A stretch of DNA of 64,000 nucleotides from Chitinophagaceae bacterium (GCA_024103425.1 JAGFIS010000004.1:62001-126000), one strand, 5' to 3'. Positions 50,576 to 60,074 are shown, numbered from the stretch's first letter. Notes: generated from the sequence alone by a model not told the origin. A program made the numbers and translations.

Positions 50576-51625
50576 CTACCCAATCTTCACCCTCGGGTCT
50601 ATAAGTGCATAAAGGAAGTCGGACAGGATATTGATCAGCACAAAGATGGATGCTGCCAGCAGTACCGAACCCATCACAACGGGATAATCGAGATTCTCTA
50701 AGGCATCTACGGTAATCTTACCGATACCCTTGTAACCGAAAATATATTCTACAAAGAAAGCACCTGCCAACAGTTCGGCAAACCAGCCTGTAATGGCCGT
50801 CACCACCGGGTTTAAGGCATTGCGCAATGCGTGCTGCCAAATTACCCTCGACTTGCTCAGTCCTTTTGCATATGCTGTGCGAATAAAATCCTGATTCAAT
50901 ACATCGAGCATCGACGAGCGAGTGAGCTGTGTAATAATTGCCAGCGGACGGATACCCAGAGTTACGGCAGGCAGCACCAGGTTCTGAAGCGTGAGATACC
51001 GCCGCCCTGTCGTCTCGTCGATATCAAACCAACTGCCCGTCAGAGGCAATCCGGTGTACTGATGCAGTACCAATCCGAAGACATAGGCAATCACAATCGC
51101 CATATAAAATGAGGGCGCTGAAATACCGATCACACTCGTAACGACGGCCGAAGTATCCATCCAGGTATTCTTCTTTACGGCAGCCAGAATCCCTAACGGT
51201 ATTCCAAGCACAACGGCAATGAACATTGCCGCTACGGCCAGCATGATCGTCCCGGGCAGGGCTTCCATCAAAACAGCAGTTACTTCCTTCTTCGTCTGAT
51301 AACTCCTGCGCAGGTAAGGAACCTTAAATGCCAATTTCGTCTTACCTCCGATAAAAAATCCTTTGAGTTGCTTTTGCTCTATTTCTTCAGCAGTATGAAA
51401 AGAAACGGGAGAAATGTCATTGACATAAAAAACGAATTGCTTCCACTTCGGCTGATCTAAATAAAGCTCCTTCCGGATGTTTTCTATTGTCTTTGCATCC
51501 CCCGACTGCCCGAGTACCATACGCGCGGGATCGCCAAACGCCTGAAATGTGAGGAATACAACAATTACCACACCCGCTAAAACGAGGATACCGTATAACA
51601 GCCGTTTGATGAGTATCTGAAGCAT
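50576..51625 (-). CDS. DppB/OppB-like ABC transporter permease
   Basis: Inner-membrane permease of 349 residues for peptide or nickel-type import systems. It begins MLQILIKRLLYGILVLAGVVIVVFL, the stereotyped first helix, and has the binding-protein-dependent permease loop RSSMLDVLNQDFIRTAYAKGLSKSRVIWQHALRNALNPVVTAI with the EAA-like motif. An extended periplasmic region (about 45-135) follows TM1. No second permease, ATPases or binding protein adjoin it. It converges with kdsA 2 nt away and lies 3 nt after the DoxX gene. Confidence 0.88.
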   Translation of the reverse strand: MLQILIKRLLYGILVLAGVVIVVFLTFQAFGDPARMVLGQSGDAKTIENIRKELYLDQPKWKQFVFYVNDISPVSFHTAEEIEQKQLKGFFIGGKTKLAFKVPYLRRSYQTKKEVTAVLMEALPGTIMLAVAAMFIAVVLGIPLGILAAVKKNTWMDTSAVVTSVIGISAPSFYMAIVIAYVFGLVLHQYTGLPLTGSWFDIDETTGRRYLTLQNLVLPAVTLGIRPLAIITQLTRSSMLDVLNQDFIRTAYAKGLSKSRVIWQHALRNALNPVVTAITGWFAELLAGAFFVEYIFGYKGIGKITVDALENLDYPVVMGSVLLAASIFVLINILSDFLYALIDPRVKIG

Positions 51626-51628
51626 TCG

Positions 51629-52750
51629 TTATTTGCCGGCTTTGGATAAAGAAGCTTTTCCCCATTTGTTCTTTACCACCGGTCCATTCATCAAATATAA
51701 TTCAGGATTGGTTCGCGCAGCCGTTTTAAAAGACACGGCATCCAAAGAATAAACCGGAATATCGTAATTGTTATCCTTATTGAAGAACTGTTCTGCACCG
51801 TCCGGATCGGAAGTAATCACATATATCATCCGTCCTTCACTTTCAGCTTTTTGATAGATCTTTTTGAAGTCTGCAGCCCACTTGGCTGAGTTAGCCGCGA
51901 TTGCAGTTGCGTAAAACAGATAGTACTCGTCATCCGAACCAAGGATAGCTTCCGTCATATCAAAGCCTTCGTCATTCATCAGGTTGTAATCCTTAATCTT
52001 AGGTTCGTTGTTATAACCTTTTTCAATAATCACATCTCTTCTGCTCACGAAAGTCCAGGTAGAATCGGGAAGACTATTCATGTCGAACTCCTGTTTTTCA
52101 CCGTCTTTCTCATAAGTGAAGAGATATTCCTTTTTGTCGGGAACGGCATCGGCAGGCATTTGTCTTAACTCCAGAATATTATTCCCGGTTTTAAATGGCA
52201 GGCAATCAACTACCGGCAGGTAGCGCATTACATACCATTGGAAACCGACAACGAGAATCACCGATACCAGGAGAATCAGCGTACTCACCGCCTTCGTGTA
52301 AGCCTCCCTGATATACTTCTGCCCGAGTAAGAGGACGATCACTAAAACCAGTAATACGATGTCTTTAATAAAGGACTGCATGGAAGTCAGCGGAAGGCAA
52401 TCGCCAAAACATCCGCAGGTGGCAATCTTACCCGAGAGTGCTGCATAGCCGGTCAGCCACGAGAAGAAAACAATCAGGATAAACGTCAGCCAGGTGAAAA
52501 ACTTTTTCCATACACCAAGCAGCAATGCCACTCCCACAATAATCTCGAGCGTGATGGTGATATACGAAAACCCGAGCGAGAAATCGTACAACCAGTTCAT
52601 CAGCTCCGGCAGAAATCCATCTGCCGCCCAGCGCTCGAAGAACTCCTGCATCTTGTAAGAGAGTCCGTTAGGATCGTTAGCCTTTACCAGTCCGCTAAAA
52701 ATAAAAAGTACGCCAACAAACCATCTGACGGCGTTTACAATAAGTTTCAT
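51629..52750 (-). CDS. DoxX/MauE-like membrane protein, BT_3928 family
   Basis: Membrane protein of 373 residues. The N-terminal 150 residues form a DoxX-like four-helix bundle (IVNAVRWFVGVLFIFSGLVKANDPNGLSYKMQEFFERW) with a conserved cysteine motif CGCFGDCLPL that suggests thiol redox chemistry as in MauE. A further helix is followed by a soluble C-terminal domain (about 200-373) with EYLFTYEKDGEKQEF and MIYVITSDPDGAEQFF, loosely thioredoxin-like. It is 14 nt downstream of the DUF1599 gene, which is a common pairing in Bacteroidota. The biochemical role is unknown. Confidence 0.82.
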   Translation of the reverse strand: MKLIVNAVRWFVGVLFIFSGLVKANDPNGLSYKMQEFFERWAADGFLPELMNWLYDFSLGFSYITITLEIIVGVALLLGVWKKFFTWLTFILIVFFSWLTGYAALSGKIATCGCFGDCLPLTSMQSFIKDIVLLVLVIVLLLGQKYIREAYTKAVSTLILLVSVILVVGFQWYVMRYLPVVDCLPFKTGNNILELRQMPADAVPDKKEYLFTYEKDGEKQEFDMNSLPDSTWTFVSRRDVIIEKGYNNEPKIKDYNLMNDEGFDMTEAILGSDDEYYLFYATAIAANSAKWAADFKKIYQKAESEGRMIYVITSDPDGAEQFFNKDNNYDIPVYSLDAVSFKTAARTNPELYLMNGPVVKNKWGKASLSKAGK

Positions 52751-52764
52751 AATGAGTTGGTTTA

Positions 52765-53319
52765 TTATTTGGGATTATTCATGAGTATCAGTGCAAACAC
52801 GGCATATATCAGGATATCGTACAAATTACTATCGACACCCTCGCTGATGATAGTCTTACCGTCGTTTTTCAATATCTGCCGGATGCGCAGGATCTTGGCC
52901 AGAATCAGGTCTGTCAATCCTCGCTGGTCCATATCGCGCCAGGCCTCTCCGTAATCGTGATTCTTTTTAGACAACAGATCCATCGCGTCATTCACGCTTT
53001 TGTCGTAGAGTTTTTCAACCTCTTCAACCGGTAAATCCCACTCGTCGTGGGTAATCTGCATCTGGATCAGACCGATAATACTGTAATTTACGATGGCCTT
53101 GAATTCATTTTCAATGGAATCGTCGATCAATTGTACCACCTTCTCCTGAATATTACGGATTCTCTTTGCCTTTATATAGAGTTGATCTGCTACGGTAATC
53201 ATACGATACACGCGCCAGGAGGTGCCATAATCAGCAGTTTTCTCTAAAAAAATCCCCTTGCAGGCATCAATCACCTCTTTAAATTGATTATCAGTAGTAT
53301 TTTGCGTCATAAGCGTCAA
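52765..53319 (-). CDS. DUF1599 (nucleotide-modification-associated domain) protein
   Basis: A 184-residue cytoplasmic protein of DUF1599. Two similar halves are visible, IFLEKTADYGTSWRVYRMITVADQLYIKAKRIRNIQEK and LLSKKNHDYGEAWRDMDQRGLTDLILAKILRIRQILKN, both with the (K)xxDYGxxWR signature, so the protein is an internal duplication. The family is related by sequence to nucleotide-metabolising all-alpha enzymes, but no activity is assigned. The gene is divergent from folP with 18 nt between the start codons, so their promoters must overlap each other's coding regions. Confidence 0.85.
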   Translation of the reverse strand: MTLMTQNTTDNQFKEVIDACKGIFLEKTADYGTSWRVYRMITVADQLYIKAKRIRNIQEKVVQLIDDSIENEFKAIVNYSIIGLIQMQITHDEWDLPVEEVEKLYDKSVNDAMDLLSKKNHDYGEAWRDMDQRGLTDLILAKILRIRQILKNDGKTIISEGVDSNLYDILIYAVFALILMNNPK

Positions 53320-53337
53320 AATTAATCGAAATATATC

Positions 53338-54180
53338 ATGTACACACTTAATTGCAAGGGAAGGCCTGTTTCGCTCGAAGAACCTCTGGTGATGGGAGTG
53401 CTGAACTTCACAAACGATTCCTTTTATCCCGGCAGCAGGCTGCCCGATGCCGAAGCAGTACTCACTCTTGCAATGAAGATGGCTGATGAAGGAGTGGATA
53501 TTATCGATATCGGTGCACAGAGTACACGCTCGGGCAGTACGCGCATAAGCGCACAGGAAGAAATTGAAAAATTGCTGCCGTTAGTGCCCCTGATTGCAGA
53601 AAAGACAGGAAAGATTATTTCTATTGACACCTACCACGCTCAAACTGCGGAAGCACTCATTAACGCCGGTGCGCATATCGTGAATGACATTAGTGGCGGC
53701 ACGATGGATGACCAAATGATTGCAACCGTCGGCAGGTTAGGAGTGCCTTATATCTGTATGCACATCAAAGGCACTCCAGAGAATATGCAGGAACATACCG
53801 ATTATGAGGACATCCTGAAGGAGTTGCTGGAGTTTTTTATCGACCGGATCGGTAAATGTAAAGCAGCAGGTATCCATGATATCATCATTGACCCGGGATT
53901 CGGCTTTGCGAAGACAAGAGAACAGAACCTGTACCTGCTTAAAAACCTATCGGTTTTCAAAATTCTTGAAAAACCGATTCTGGTCGGGCTGTCGCGCAAA
54001 TCGACCATTTATCGCACCCTCAACATAACTCCCGACGAGGCGCTGAACGGAACTACTGTCCTCAATACCATCGCCCTAATGAATGGTTCAAATATCCTGC
54101 GCGTGCATGATGTGAAGGAAGCGAGGGAAGCGGTGGTGCTGTATGAAGCGTACAAGAAAGCCGCCGGGAGTGATGAATGA
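53338..54180 (+). CDS. folP: Dihydropteroate synthase
   Basis: Folate-pathway enzyme joining p-aminobenzoate to dihydropterin pyrophosphate and the target of sulfonamides, 280 residues. Motifs are VMGVLNFTNDSFYPGSRLPDAEAVL, VDIIDIGAQSTRSGSTRISAQEE, ISIDTYHAQTAEALINAGAHIVNDISGG, IIDPGFGFAKTREQNLYLL and VGLSRKSTIYRTL. All expected pterin and pABA site residues appear to be in place. It diverges from DUF1599. Confidence 0.96.
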   Translation: MYTLNCKGRPVSLEEPLVMGVLNFTNDSFYPGSRLPDAEAVLTLAMKMADEGVDIIDIGAQSTRSGSTRISAQEEIEKLLPLVPLIAEKTGKIISIDTYHAQTAEALINAGAHIVNDISGGTMDDQMIATVGRLGVPYICMHIKGTPENMQEHTDYEDILKELLEFFIDRIGKCKAAGIHDIIIDPGFGFAKTREQNLYLLKNLSVFKILEKPILVGLSRKSTIYRTLNITPDEALNGTTVLNTIALMNGSNILRVHDVKEAREAVVLYEAYKKAAGSDE

Positions 54181-54516
54181 TGAATTATGAATTATGAGTT
54201 TATGGATGTTTATTTGTTTAAGGCCCTGTCCGCCGTGGCGGATTTATTTGTTTATAGGATCATTCGCCGGGGAGATTTATTTGTTTAGTAATACAATAAG
54301 AAGTGCTGAAAACCCGGGGGAGGTCTCCTTCCCCACGAACCGTGGAAGTGGAGCGGCAAACCATCTATAATTCTTCTCCGCTTATAGGTTTGAAATAATT
54401 AAAAGCACTAAACTGACGTTAAATAGATTATAGTTTAACCCAAAGGTCACTTTTGACTTTTGCGTTTAGTAACTAATAAATCTAACTGTACAAAAAACAA
54501 GAAAACATTTCATCGC
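54181..54516. repeat. Intergenic gap with short palindromes
   Basis: No gene seen. The gap holds TCCGCC-GT-GGCGGA (54229-54242), also present at 62862-62875. The phrase TTATTTGTTTA occurs three times around it, and CCACG-AAC-CGTGG lies at 54333-54345. An AT-rich stretch of GAATTATGAATTATGA character lies just after folP. These look like mobile or slipped intergenic repeats rather than regulatory sites. Confidence 0.5.
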
Positions 54517-55662
54517 ATGAAGAGATACTTATTCTCCCCTGCCAAAACTGCTTTTTTAATCCTGTTATTTAGTATTCAGCCATTTCACTCATTCGTCTAT
54601 GCTCAAGAAGGCGAAGTTGTCATGAAGGATCTGAAAATTGTTTATATTCACTATGGGGGTGATTTAGAAAAAAAGGAAACTTTTGAGAAAGGATTTAGAT
54701 ATACATATAAAGAATCAGGATACGACGGGAGAAAGGCTGAAGGATTAGATGTAGCCTATTATGCGTATGATCAGCCAATACCGGATTATGATCGCAAGGA
54801 AATACAAAAAGATGCAGGCGCTATTTGTAAATCTTTGTATGATGAAATAGCCAAAAGTTGGAACACCTATACATTAGAACCTCATGAATATTCCATTTTC
54901 ATGAATCAAAAAGATGTTAAGAAATTAACATTGAATCCGGTTACCAACAACATTGAATATGCCGAAATGTATGGCTTTAAAATAAATGGGGCCAAGGTTA
55001 TTACTCAACTAAAAGTTTGTTATGTTACTTATCAGGGTACCATTATAGGAAAAGCTATTTATCGTAAAACATTAGAATCGTCTTTTGCTAAACTTGGTCA
55101 TTTCATCACTGTTTTCATTAAACCAATTGATGGTGATAAACCATATCGTGTGCGTGCCCCCAAAATTGGACTCTCATTTGAACTCCCGCACTACATGACT
55201 TTAAGGGATATAAATGCAGATAAAGCTTATGCAGTCGTTAAGTTTGCACGACAACAAGGTCAGGAGGATTTCCCGCATTATGACGACCTGCCGGGTGATT
55301 TTATTCTTCAGTCATTAGGTCCCTTAGAAAAAGGAACAACAATGTCTGCGCTATATCAAAAATTGTTTGGAATCAAACTGGAAGACGATGCCTGTTTTAA
55401 AAACGAGATGGTAAGAAATACGATAGTCAACCTTTTTTCGCTCAAAGAAAAGAATCCGGACATCAGTTTTACAGGTTTTGCTGCTTTTGCTAAAGAAGAT
55501 CCCTCTAAGGATGACAGGGGTATCAGATACGCGTTGTTTGACTATAAAAACCGAGTTTATCTGATTGAATTCCCTGACGATCCGGGGTATAACCGTCAAG
55601 CCACTCGTCTGTCGGAATTATCGAAATTCTTACTCAGCATACGAGACTTTTCAGCACAATAG
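54517..55662 (+). CDS. Secreted protein of unknown function
   Basis: A 381-residue product from the ATG at 54517 with a signal peptide (MKRYLFSPAKTAFLILLFSIQPFHSFVYAQ). The mature part has mixed alpha/beta composition with many Lys, Tyr and Asp residues: an early VVMKDLKIVYIHYGGDLEKKETFEKGFRY, a middle TQLKVCYVTYQGTIIGKAIYRKTLESSFAKLGHF, and a C-terminal KEDPSKDDRGIRYALFDYKNRVYLIEF. No catalytic motif or named family was recognised. The gene is flanked by a repeat-bearing gap and a toxin-antitoxin remnant and is somewhat AT-richer than its neighbours, so it may be accessory. Confidence 0.7.
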   Translation: MKRYLFSPAKTAFLILLFSIQPFHSFVYAQEGEVVMKDLKIVYIHYGGDLEKKETFEKGFRYTYKESGYDGRKAEGLDVAYYAYDQPIPDYDRKEIQKDAGAICKSLYDEIAKSWNTYTLEPHEYSIFMNQKDVKKLTLNPVTNNIEYAEMYGFKINGAKVITQLKVCYVTYQGTIIGKAIYRKTLESSFAKLGHFITVFIKPIDGDKPYRVRAPKIGLSFELPHYMTLRDINADKAYAVVKFARQQGQEDFPHYDDLPGDFILQSLGPLEKGTTMSALYQKLFGIKLEDDACFKNEMVRNTIVNLFSLKEKNPDISFTGFAAFAKEDPSKDDRGIRYALFDYKNRVYLIEFPDDPGYNRQATRLSELSKFLLSIRDFSAQ

Positions 55663-55793
55663 AGTAAACTATATCCTCCATGGTTCGTGTTGACGCGAAC
55701 CACTTGAATGATTCTGTTTTGTGAGATGCGAACCAGGGAACAAGTAAAATACTACATCTTGCTAAATTTCTTGCTGTAGGTTTGACGGATATG

Positions 55794-56117
55794 TCAAATA
55801 GCTAATTTCTTGCTGTTTAGTTCTACGTTAAAATTCACTTTTGCTCCCAAAGCGTCAAACACTTTCAGGATAGTTTCAAACCTTGCATTTTTAACGCTGT
55901 TCTCAATTTTAGAAATTTGCGCTTTTTGTACGCCTACAAGGTTGCCTAATTGTTCTTGTGTCAAGTTGCGCTCTTGTCTAGCCTGTTTGATGGCTTGCCC
56001 TAACAAGTCTATCCTTAACTCATTTTCAAATGCTTCACGCCTTTCAGTTCCTCGCTTACCAATGTGTTTGTCAATCATTGTGTCAAGCGAAACAGTTTTA
56101 AATTTATTTGTTGCCAT
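55794..56117 (-). CDS. higA: HigA-like XRE antitoxin
   Basis: A 107-residue DNA-binding protein with a helix-turn-helix at about residues 38-90 (IKQARQERNLTQEQLGNLVGVQKAQISKIENSVKNARFETILKVFDALGAKV) and a charged N-terminal extension. It follows the toxin gene by 2 nt, the toxin-first order of HigBA systems. The antitoxin frame is intact while the toxin is frameshifted, a common end state of decayed modules. Confidence 0.85.
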   Translation of the reverse strand: MATNKFKTVSLDTMIDKHIGKRGTERREAFENELRIDLLGQAIKQARQERNLTQEQLGNLVGVQKAQISKIENSVKNARFETILKVFDALGAKVNFNVELNSKKLAI

Positions 56118-56119
56118 AA

Positions 56120-56466
56120 CTATTTATTTCTTCTCTTATTTTCTAAATATTGCCTTCTTATTTCTTCAGCTTTTTTAATTTCTTTCGGTGGCGTTTTCTG
56201 TGTCTTTTTCAAAATTCCGTGTGTGGCTACAACTAAAACGTCTTTCCCGTCAGTTTTATCCCAAAACGAAAAAGTCGATACACTTTGCTTCTATACAAAG
56301 TCCTGAATTCCCAAATGAAGTCATTTAACTTTTTGAAAAGTTCATTATCGTTTACAAATTGAGATTTCTTGATGTTGTAATAAATCTTCTCTCTCGTTTT
56401 GTCGTCAAGGTTTTCTAAAAATTCAATTGCTTCAGGCAATAATTCTACATCAAAGTTTGGTTTCAT
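56120..56466 (-). pseudogene. higB: higB (RelE/HigB-type toxin) with one-base frameshift
   Basis: From the ATG at 56466 the frame reads MKPNFDVELLPEAIEFLENLDDKTREKIYYNIKK and continues to FIWEFRTLYRSKVYRLFRF, a HigB/RelE-family mRNA interferase, then runs out of frame to a premature stop at 56233. Adding one T to the T4 run opposite 56263-56266 restores WDKTDGKDVLVVATHGILKKTQKTPP and a natural end ENKRRNK with TAG at 56120, giving about 115 residues, the normal family length. The break is therefore a single-base deletion in a homopolymer, either a real inactivation or an assembly error. Confidence 0.85.
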
Positions 56467-56606
56467 TCTCAACTCTCATCAAAAATATAAATTTCCCAAT
56501 TGGGAAACAAACGTTTTAAGTTAAAAGTTAGAACAAGTACGTTAGGTTGCCCTTGTGGCCTTGGGGAAGTACCTGCGTTTAGGCCGGAATTAGGCCAAAC
56601 TCCAAC

Positions 56607-56636
56607 AAAAAAGCCGGCTCTAAAAAACCGGCTTTA
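56607..56636 (-). terminator. Intrinsic terminator of tRNA-His
   Basis: On the minus strand AAAGCCGG and CCGGCTTT form an 8-bp stem with a U-rich end (GGCTTTTTTG), starting 7 nt past the tRNA 3' end. Confidence 0.85.
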
Positions 56637-56641
56637 ATTTT

Positions 56642-56719
56642 TGGGGTGGTTGATGGGTCTCGAACCCACGACCCTCAGAACCACAATCTGATGCTCTGAC
56701 CAACTGAGCTACAACCACC
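56642..56719 (-). tRNA. tRNA-His (anticodon GTG), CCA encoded
   Basis: On the minus strand the acceptor 5' arm GGTGGTTG pairs with CAACCACC, giving the extra G-1:C73 pair typical of tRNA-His. The D arm is GCTC-AGTTGGTCA-GAGC, the anticodon stem-loop CAGATTGTGGTTCTG places GTG in the loop, and the T arm contains GGGTTCGAGACCC. CCA follows in the DNA (56644-56642). Length is 75 nt plus CCA. Confidence 0.97.
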
Positions 56720-56906
56720 GTCGTCAATTGAGGAGCGCAAAAATAATCAAAAACTTTTGTTAAGGCCTAAATATTTACACAAAAATTTACCGCTCTTTCG
56801 TTCTATCTGCCACTTATACCAAATTAAAATTTTGTTGCGAAGACATCGAACCAATTTTGCGTCCAACGATTTGAAAAAAAGTTTGAAAGTGAAAAGTAGA
56901 AAAATT

Positions 56907-59540
56907 ATGAAAACAAGATTATTGGTTTTCCTGGCTTTATTCCTGACAACATCAGCCTTTGCCCAGTACCCGCAAGGCGGTGCAATGCGCGCCGGACAGT
57001 CTATGGATATGGGCAGGTTTTACGGAAAAATTGTAGATGCTACGACAGGGAAACCTATTGAGGCAGTAACCGTACAATTATCTCAAAACAAATTCGATCC
57101 GGAAACGAAGGAGACAACCGAAAATGTTCTTGCCATCGTCATTACCGACAAGAAAGGTGAGTTTACCATTGAGAAGCTCCCTGTTATGGGCACCTTCACT
57201 TTCCTGGCTACGGCAGTGGGATATACCCCTATTGTAGATGAAGTGCAGTTTGATGTTAAGCCCGGCGGCGCCCCCTCACAGATGATGTCTGCGTTTGATA
57301 AAGACCTCGGTAACTTCAAAATGACGCAAGACATTCAGCAACTCGAAGGCGTGGTAGTCACTGCCAACAAAAGCATGGTCCAGATGGGTATCGATAGAAA
57401 GATATTCAACGTCGATCAAAGCATCACAAGTGCCGGCGGTACTGCAGTTGACGTGATGAGAAACGTACCTTCGGTGAATGTGGATATCGACGGTAACGTC
57501 TCTTTAAGAAACAAAACTCCGCAGATTTTTGTGGACGGAAGGCCTACTACCCTCTCTCTTGACCAAATTCCATCTGACCAAATTGAAAGTGTTGAAATCA
57601 TCACCAACCCGTCAGCAAAATTTGATGCTTCGGGTGGCGGTGCAGGTATCCTTAACATCGTATTGAAGAAAAACAGAAAAGCGGGTTACAATGGAAGCGT
57701 TCGTGCTAATGCCGACTCAAAACTGGGAGCCGGACTCGGAGGCGACTTCAACGTAAAACAAGGCAAGATTAACTTCTTCGGAAACGGTATGTACAACGCC
57801 AATAAATCAACCGGAACACAGATTACCTTCCGTGAAGATAAACTGAATAACACCCTTGCCACCTTTAACCAGACAGGTAAGAATAACAACGACGGACATT
57901 TCGCATTCGCAAGAGCCGGAATCGACTATCTGATCGACAACAGAAACACGCTGACTGTTTCAGGCAATTTGGTAAATGGAAAGTTTGATAATAACGGCCT
58001 GCGCACTATCCTGAGAGACACAACGATAGGCAACTACTTCGCCAGCGAAACCGGAAAAATCAATAACCTGTCTTCTTTCACATTTAAGAACTTAGGTGGT
58101 ACCATCAGCTTCAAGCACAACTTTGCGAAAGCCAATAAATCAATCACGGCCGATGCTAACTATTTCTCAAGCTCTAACACCGGAAGCTCATTGTCAAAAA
58201 CTCAATATTTCGACATGACCGGGAACTCCAAGTTCGGCGAAGGAAAACAGTTGATGGAGAATAGCGGCACCAACAATAACCTGGTATTGCAAACAGACTA
58301 TACTGACCCGCTGACCGAGAACAGTAAGATAGAAGCCGGACTACGTGCAGGCATCAGAGATTACTCAAGTCAGAGTCAGAACTTCCTCTTCAACGACGGA
58401 ACCGGTAAATACGACCCGATCCCAATGCTGAACAGCAGCTTCAAGTTCAACGATCAGGTGTATGCGGGTTATGTAACTTACTCGCAAAAGATTGATAACT
58501 TCTCGTTCCAGTTGGGAGGCAGAATCGAAAGTTCGTTCTACTCCGGTACGCTGATCGACAGCAACCAGACTTTCCAGAACAAGTATCCGTTCAGCTTCTT
58601 CCCAAGTGTGTTCCTGACTCAAAAGATCGACGACAAGCAAGATATTCAACTGAACTATTCCAGAAAGATTAACCGTCCGAACTTCTTCCAGTTGATTCCT
58701 TACTACAACTTCCAGGATTCGCTGAACATTACACGTGGTAACCCGGGGCTTACACCTGAGTTTACCAACCTGTTGGAGTTGTCTTACTCGCTGAATATGA
58801 AGAGGGGTAACAATTTGCTGGCTACTCTGTACTATCGCAATACAAACGATCTGATTGCGAATTACACTTACCGCGATGTGAATCCGCTCAACTCTTCAAT
58901 GGACAGCATCTTCGTATCCAGCTATATCAATGCAAACAAGAGCTCGGCTTACGGATTGGAGTTGATTTTGACTAACAGAATCACAAGCTGGTGGAACCTG
59001 ACCACAAACGTAAACTTCTATAACAACCAGATCTCAGGAGATCTGATTAACTCAGATCTGACTAACAGCAGGCTAAGCTGGTTCGGTAAGCTGAACAGTA
59101 CGTTCTCATTGCCGAAGAACTTCTCCATCCAGTTCACTGCCGACTACACAAGTAAGACAATCCTTCCTCCGGGAAGAGGCGGCAGCGGCGGCAGAATGAT
59201 GTGGGGACCGAGAGCTAATGCCAACGGGTACTCAGATCCTAACTATGGATTTGACCTGGCTATCAAAAAAGACTTCCTGAAGGATAAGTCAGCCTCCGTC
59301 TCTCTGAGCGTCAACGACATCTTCGCAACCCGAGTTTACAGTACGCACTCTGTATCGCAGTTCTCGAAAGATGTGTACACCATCCAGGATAACCAGAGTT
59401 ACAGGAATCCTCAGGTATTCAAGCTGAGCCTGAACTGGAGATTCGGAAAGTTTGATACTTCTCTCTTCAAGAGAAAGAATATGAGAGGCGAACAGGAAGG
59501 AATGCAGGGAGGTATGCAGGGAATGCAGGGAATGCAGTAG
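56907..59540 (+). CDS. Outer-membrane beta-barrel protein, TonB-receptor-like, with N-terminal carboxypeptidase-regulatory domain
   Basis: An 877-residue outer-membrane protein from the ATG at 56907 (signal MKTRLLVFLALFLTTSAFAQ). After the signal comes a CarboxypepD_reg-like domain (YGKIVDATTGKPIEAVTVQLS), then a plug (IDRKIFNVDQSITSAGGTAVDVMRNVPSVNVDIDGNVSLRN, GRPTTLSLDQIPSDQIESVEIITNPSAKFDASGGGAGILNIVLKK) and a barrel of the OMP_b-brl_3 type. The C-terminus is unusual: after KRKNMRGEQE it ends in repeats of GMQ. No SusD partner follows, so it is probably not a glycan SusC. The ligand is unknown. An intrinsic terminator closes the gene at 59577. Confidence 0.9.
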   Translation: MKTRLLVFLALFLTTSAFAQYPQGGAMRAGQSMDMGRFYGKIVDATTGKPIEAVTVQLSQNKFDPETKETTENVLAIVITDKKGEFTIEKLPVMGTFTFLATAVGYTPIVDEVQFDVKPGGAPSQMMSAFDKDLGNFKMTQDIQQLEGVVVTANKSMVQMGIDRKIFNVDQSITSAGGTAVDVMRNVPSVNVDIDGNVSLRNKTPQIFVDGRPTTLSLDQIPSDQIESVEIITNPSAKFDASGGGAGILNIVLKKNRKAGYNGSVRANADSKLGAGLGGDFNVKQGKINFFGNGMYNANKSTGTQITFREDKLNNTLATFNQTGKNNNDGHFAFARAGIDYLIDNRNTLTVSGNLVNGKFDNNGLRTILRDTTIGNYFASETGKINNLSSFTFKNLGGTISFKHNFAKANKSITADANYFSSSNTGSSLSKTQYFDMTGNSKFGEGKQLMENSGTNNNLVLQTDYTDPLTENSKIEAGLRAGIRDYSSQSQNFLFNDGTGKYDPIPMLNSSFKFNDQVYAGYVTYSQKIDNFSFQLGGRIESSFYSGTLIDSNQTFQNKYPFSFFPSVFLTQKIDDKQDIQLNYSRKINRPNFFQLIPYYNFQDSLNITRGNPGLTPEFTNLLELSYSLNMKRGNNLLATLYYRNTNDLIANYTYRDVNPLNSSMDSIFVSSYINANKSSAYGLELILTNRITSWWNLTTNVNFYNNQISGDLINSDLTNSRLSWFGKLNSTFSLPKNFSIQFTADYTSKTILPPGRGGSGGRMMWGPRANANGYSDPNYGFDLAIKKDFLKDKSASVSLSVNDIFATRVYSTHSVSQFSKDVYTIQDNQSYRNPQVFKLSLNWRFGKFDTSLFKRKNMRGEQEGMQGGMQGMQGMQ

Positions 59541-59576
59541 AGAAAAGTCCTATGAATGTTATATAAATCAAAAAAT

Positions 59577-59606
59577 CCTGCAGGCTGAGGCTTGCAGGTT
59601 TTTTTT
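59577..59606 (+). terminator. Terminator of the beta-barrel gene
   Basis: CCTGCA (59577-59582) and TGCAGG (59593-59598) followed by T8. Degenerate and intact copies of the same hairpin recur at about 59950 and 60333, showing that the downstream gap arose by tandem duplication of about 373-383 bp units. Confidence 0.85.
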
Positions 59607-59707
59607 GTATAGTTACAATCTAACTTCTCTAACAAGTATTCTTTAACAGGTGCTTACAAAGAAAATTGTAGTAGGTTTTTCGGTGTAGATTTTAATTTTC
59701 CTTTCTT

Positions 59708-59901
59708 TTGGCTTGACCTCCCGATAGCTATCGGGAAAACAAAAGGTCAAGGCTGAAATTCCGATTAGCTAAAAATGAATTCTGTTCTGCTCAGAGAAAT
59801 AAACTCATCCCCGCCTTCGCGGGGCTTCAAACAGTATTTCTCTGTGACCTTTGGTCAACGCATCACTTCATTCATTTTCTTAACGCATCGGAATTTAGGC
59901 C
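59708..59901 (+). repeat. Structured repeat, copy A
   Basis: A 194-bp element with nested pairings. CTTGACCT/AGGTCAAG encloses the palindrome CCCGATAGCTATCGGG. An outer stem joins 59751-59765 to 59887-59901 (13 of 15). Internal stems are CAGAGAAATA/TATTTCTCTG (59792-59801 with 59835-59844), CCCCGC-CTTC-GCGGGG (59809-59824) and TGACC-TTT-GGTCA (59845-59857). Copy B has the same layout with different stem sequences. No open frame of note lies inside. Confidence 0.85.
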
Positions 59902-60074
59902 ATAAAGCGAGCGTCCTACCTCTGTTCAGAGATTTCAAAAATTAAAAATCCTACAGGCTGAAGCTTATAGGACTTTCGTAGCTGTAATCGATTTTCTTGC
60001 AAATATTGTTTATCAGGTGCTTATAAAGAAAATTGTAGCCGGCTTTTCAGCGTAGAGTTTAATTTCCCTTTTCC

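Noticed and set aside
59411..59635. Minus-strand frame of 74 codons across the end of the beta-barrel gene
   Set aside because: It is antisense to the GMQ-repeat tail and the terminator, and its CIPCIP repeats only mirror that tail.
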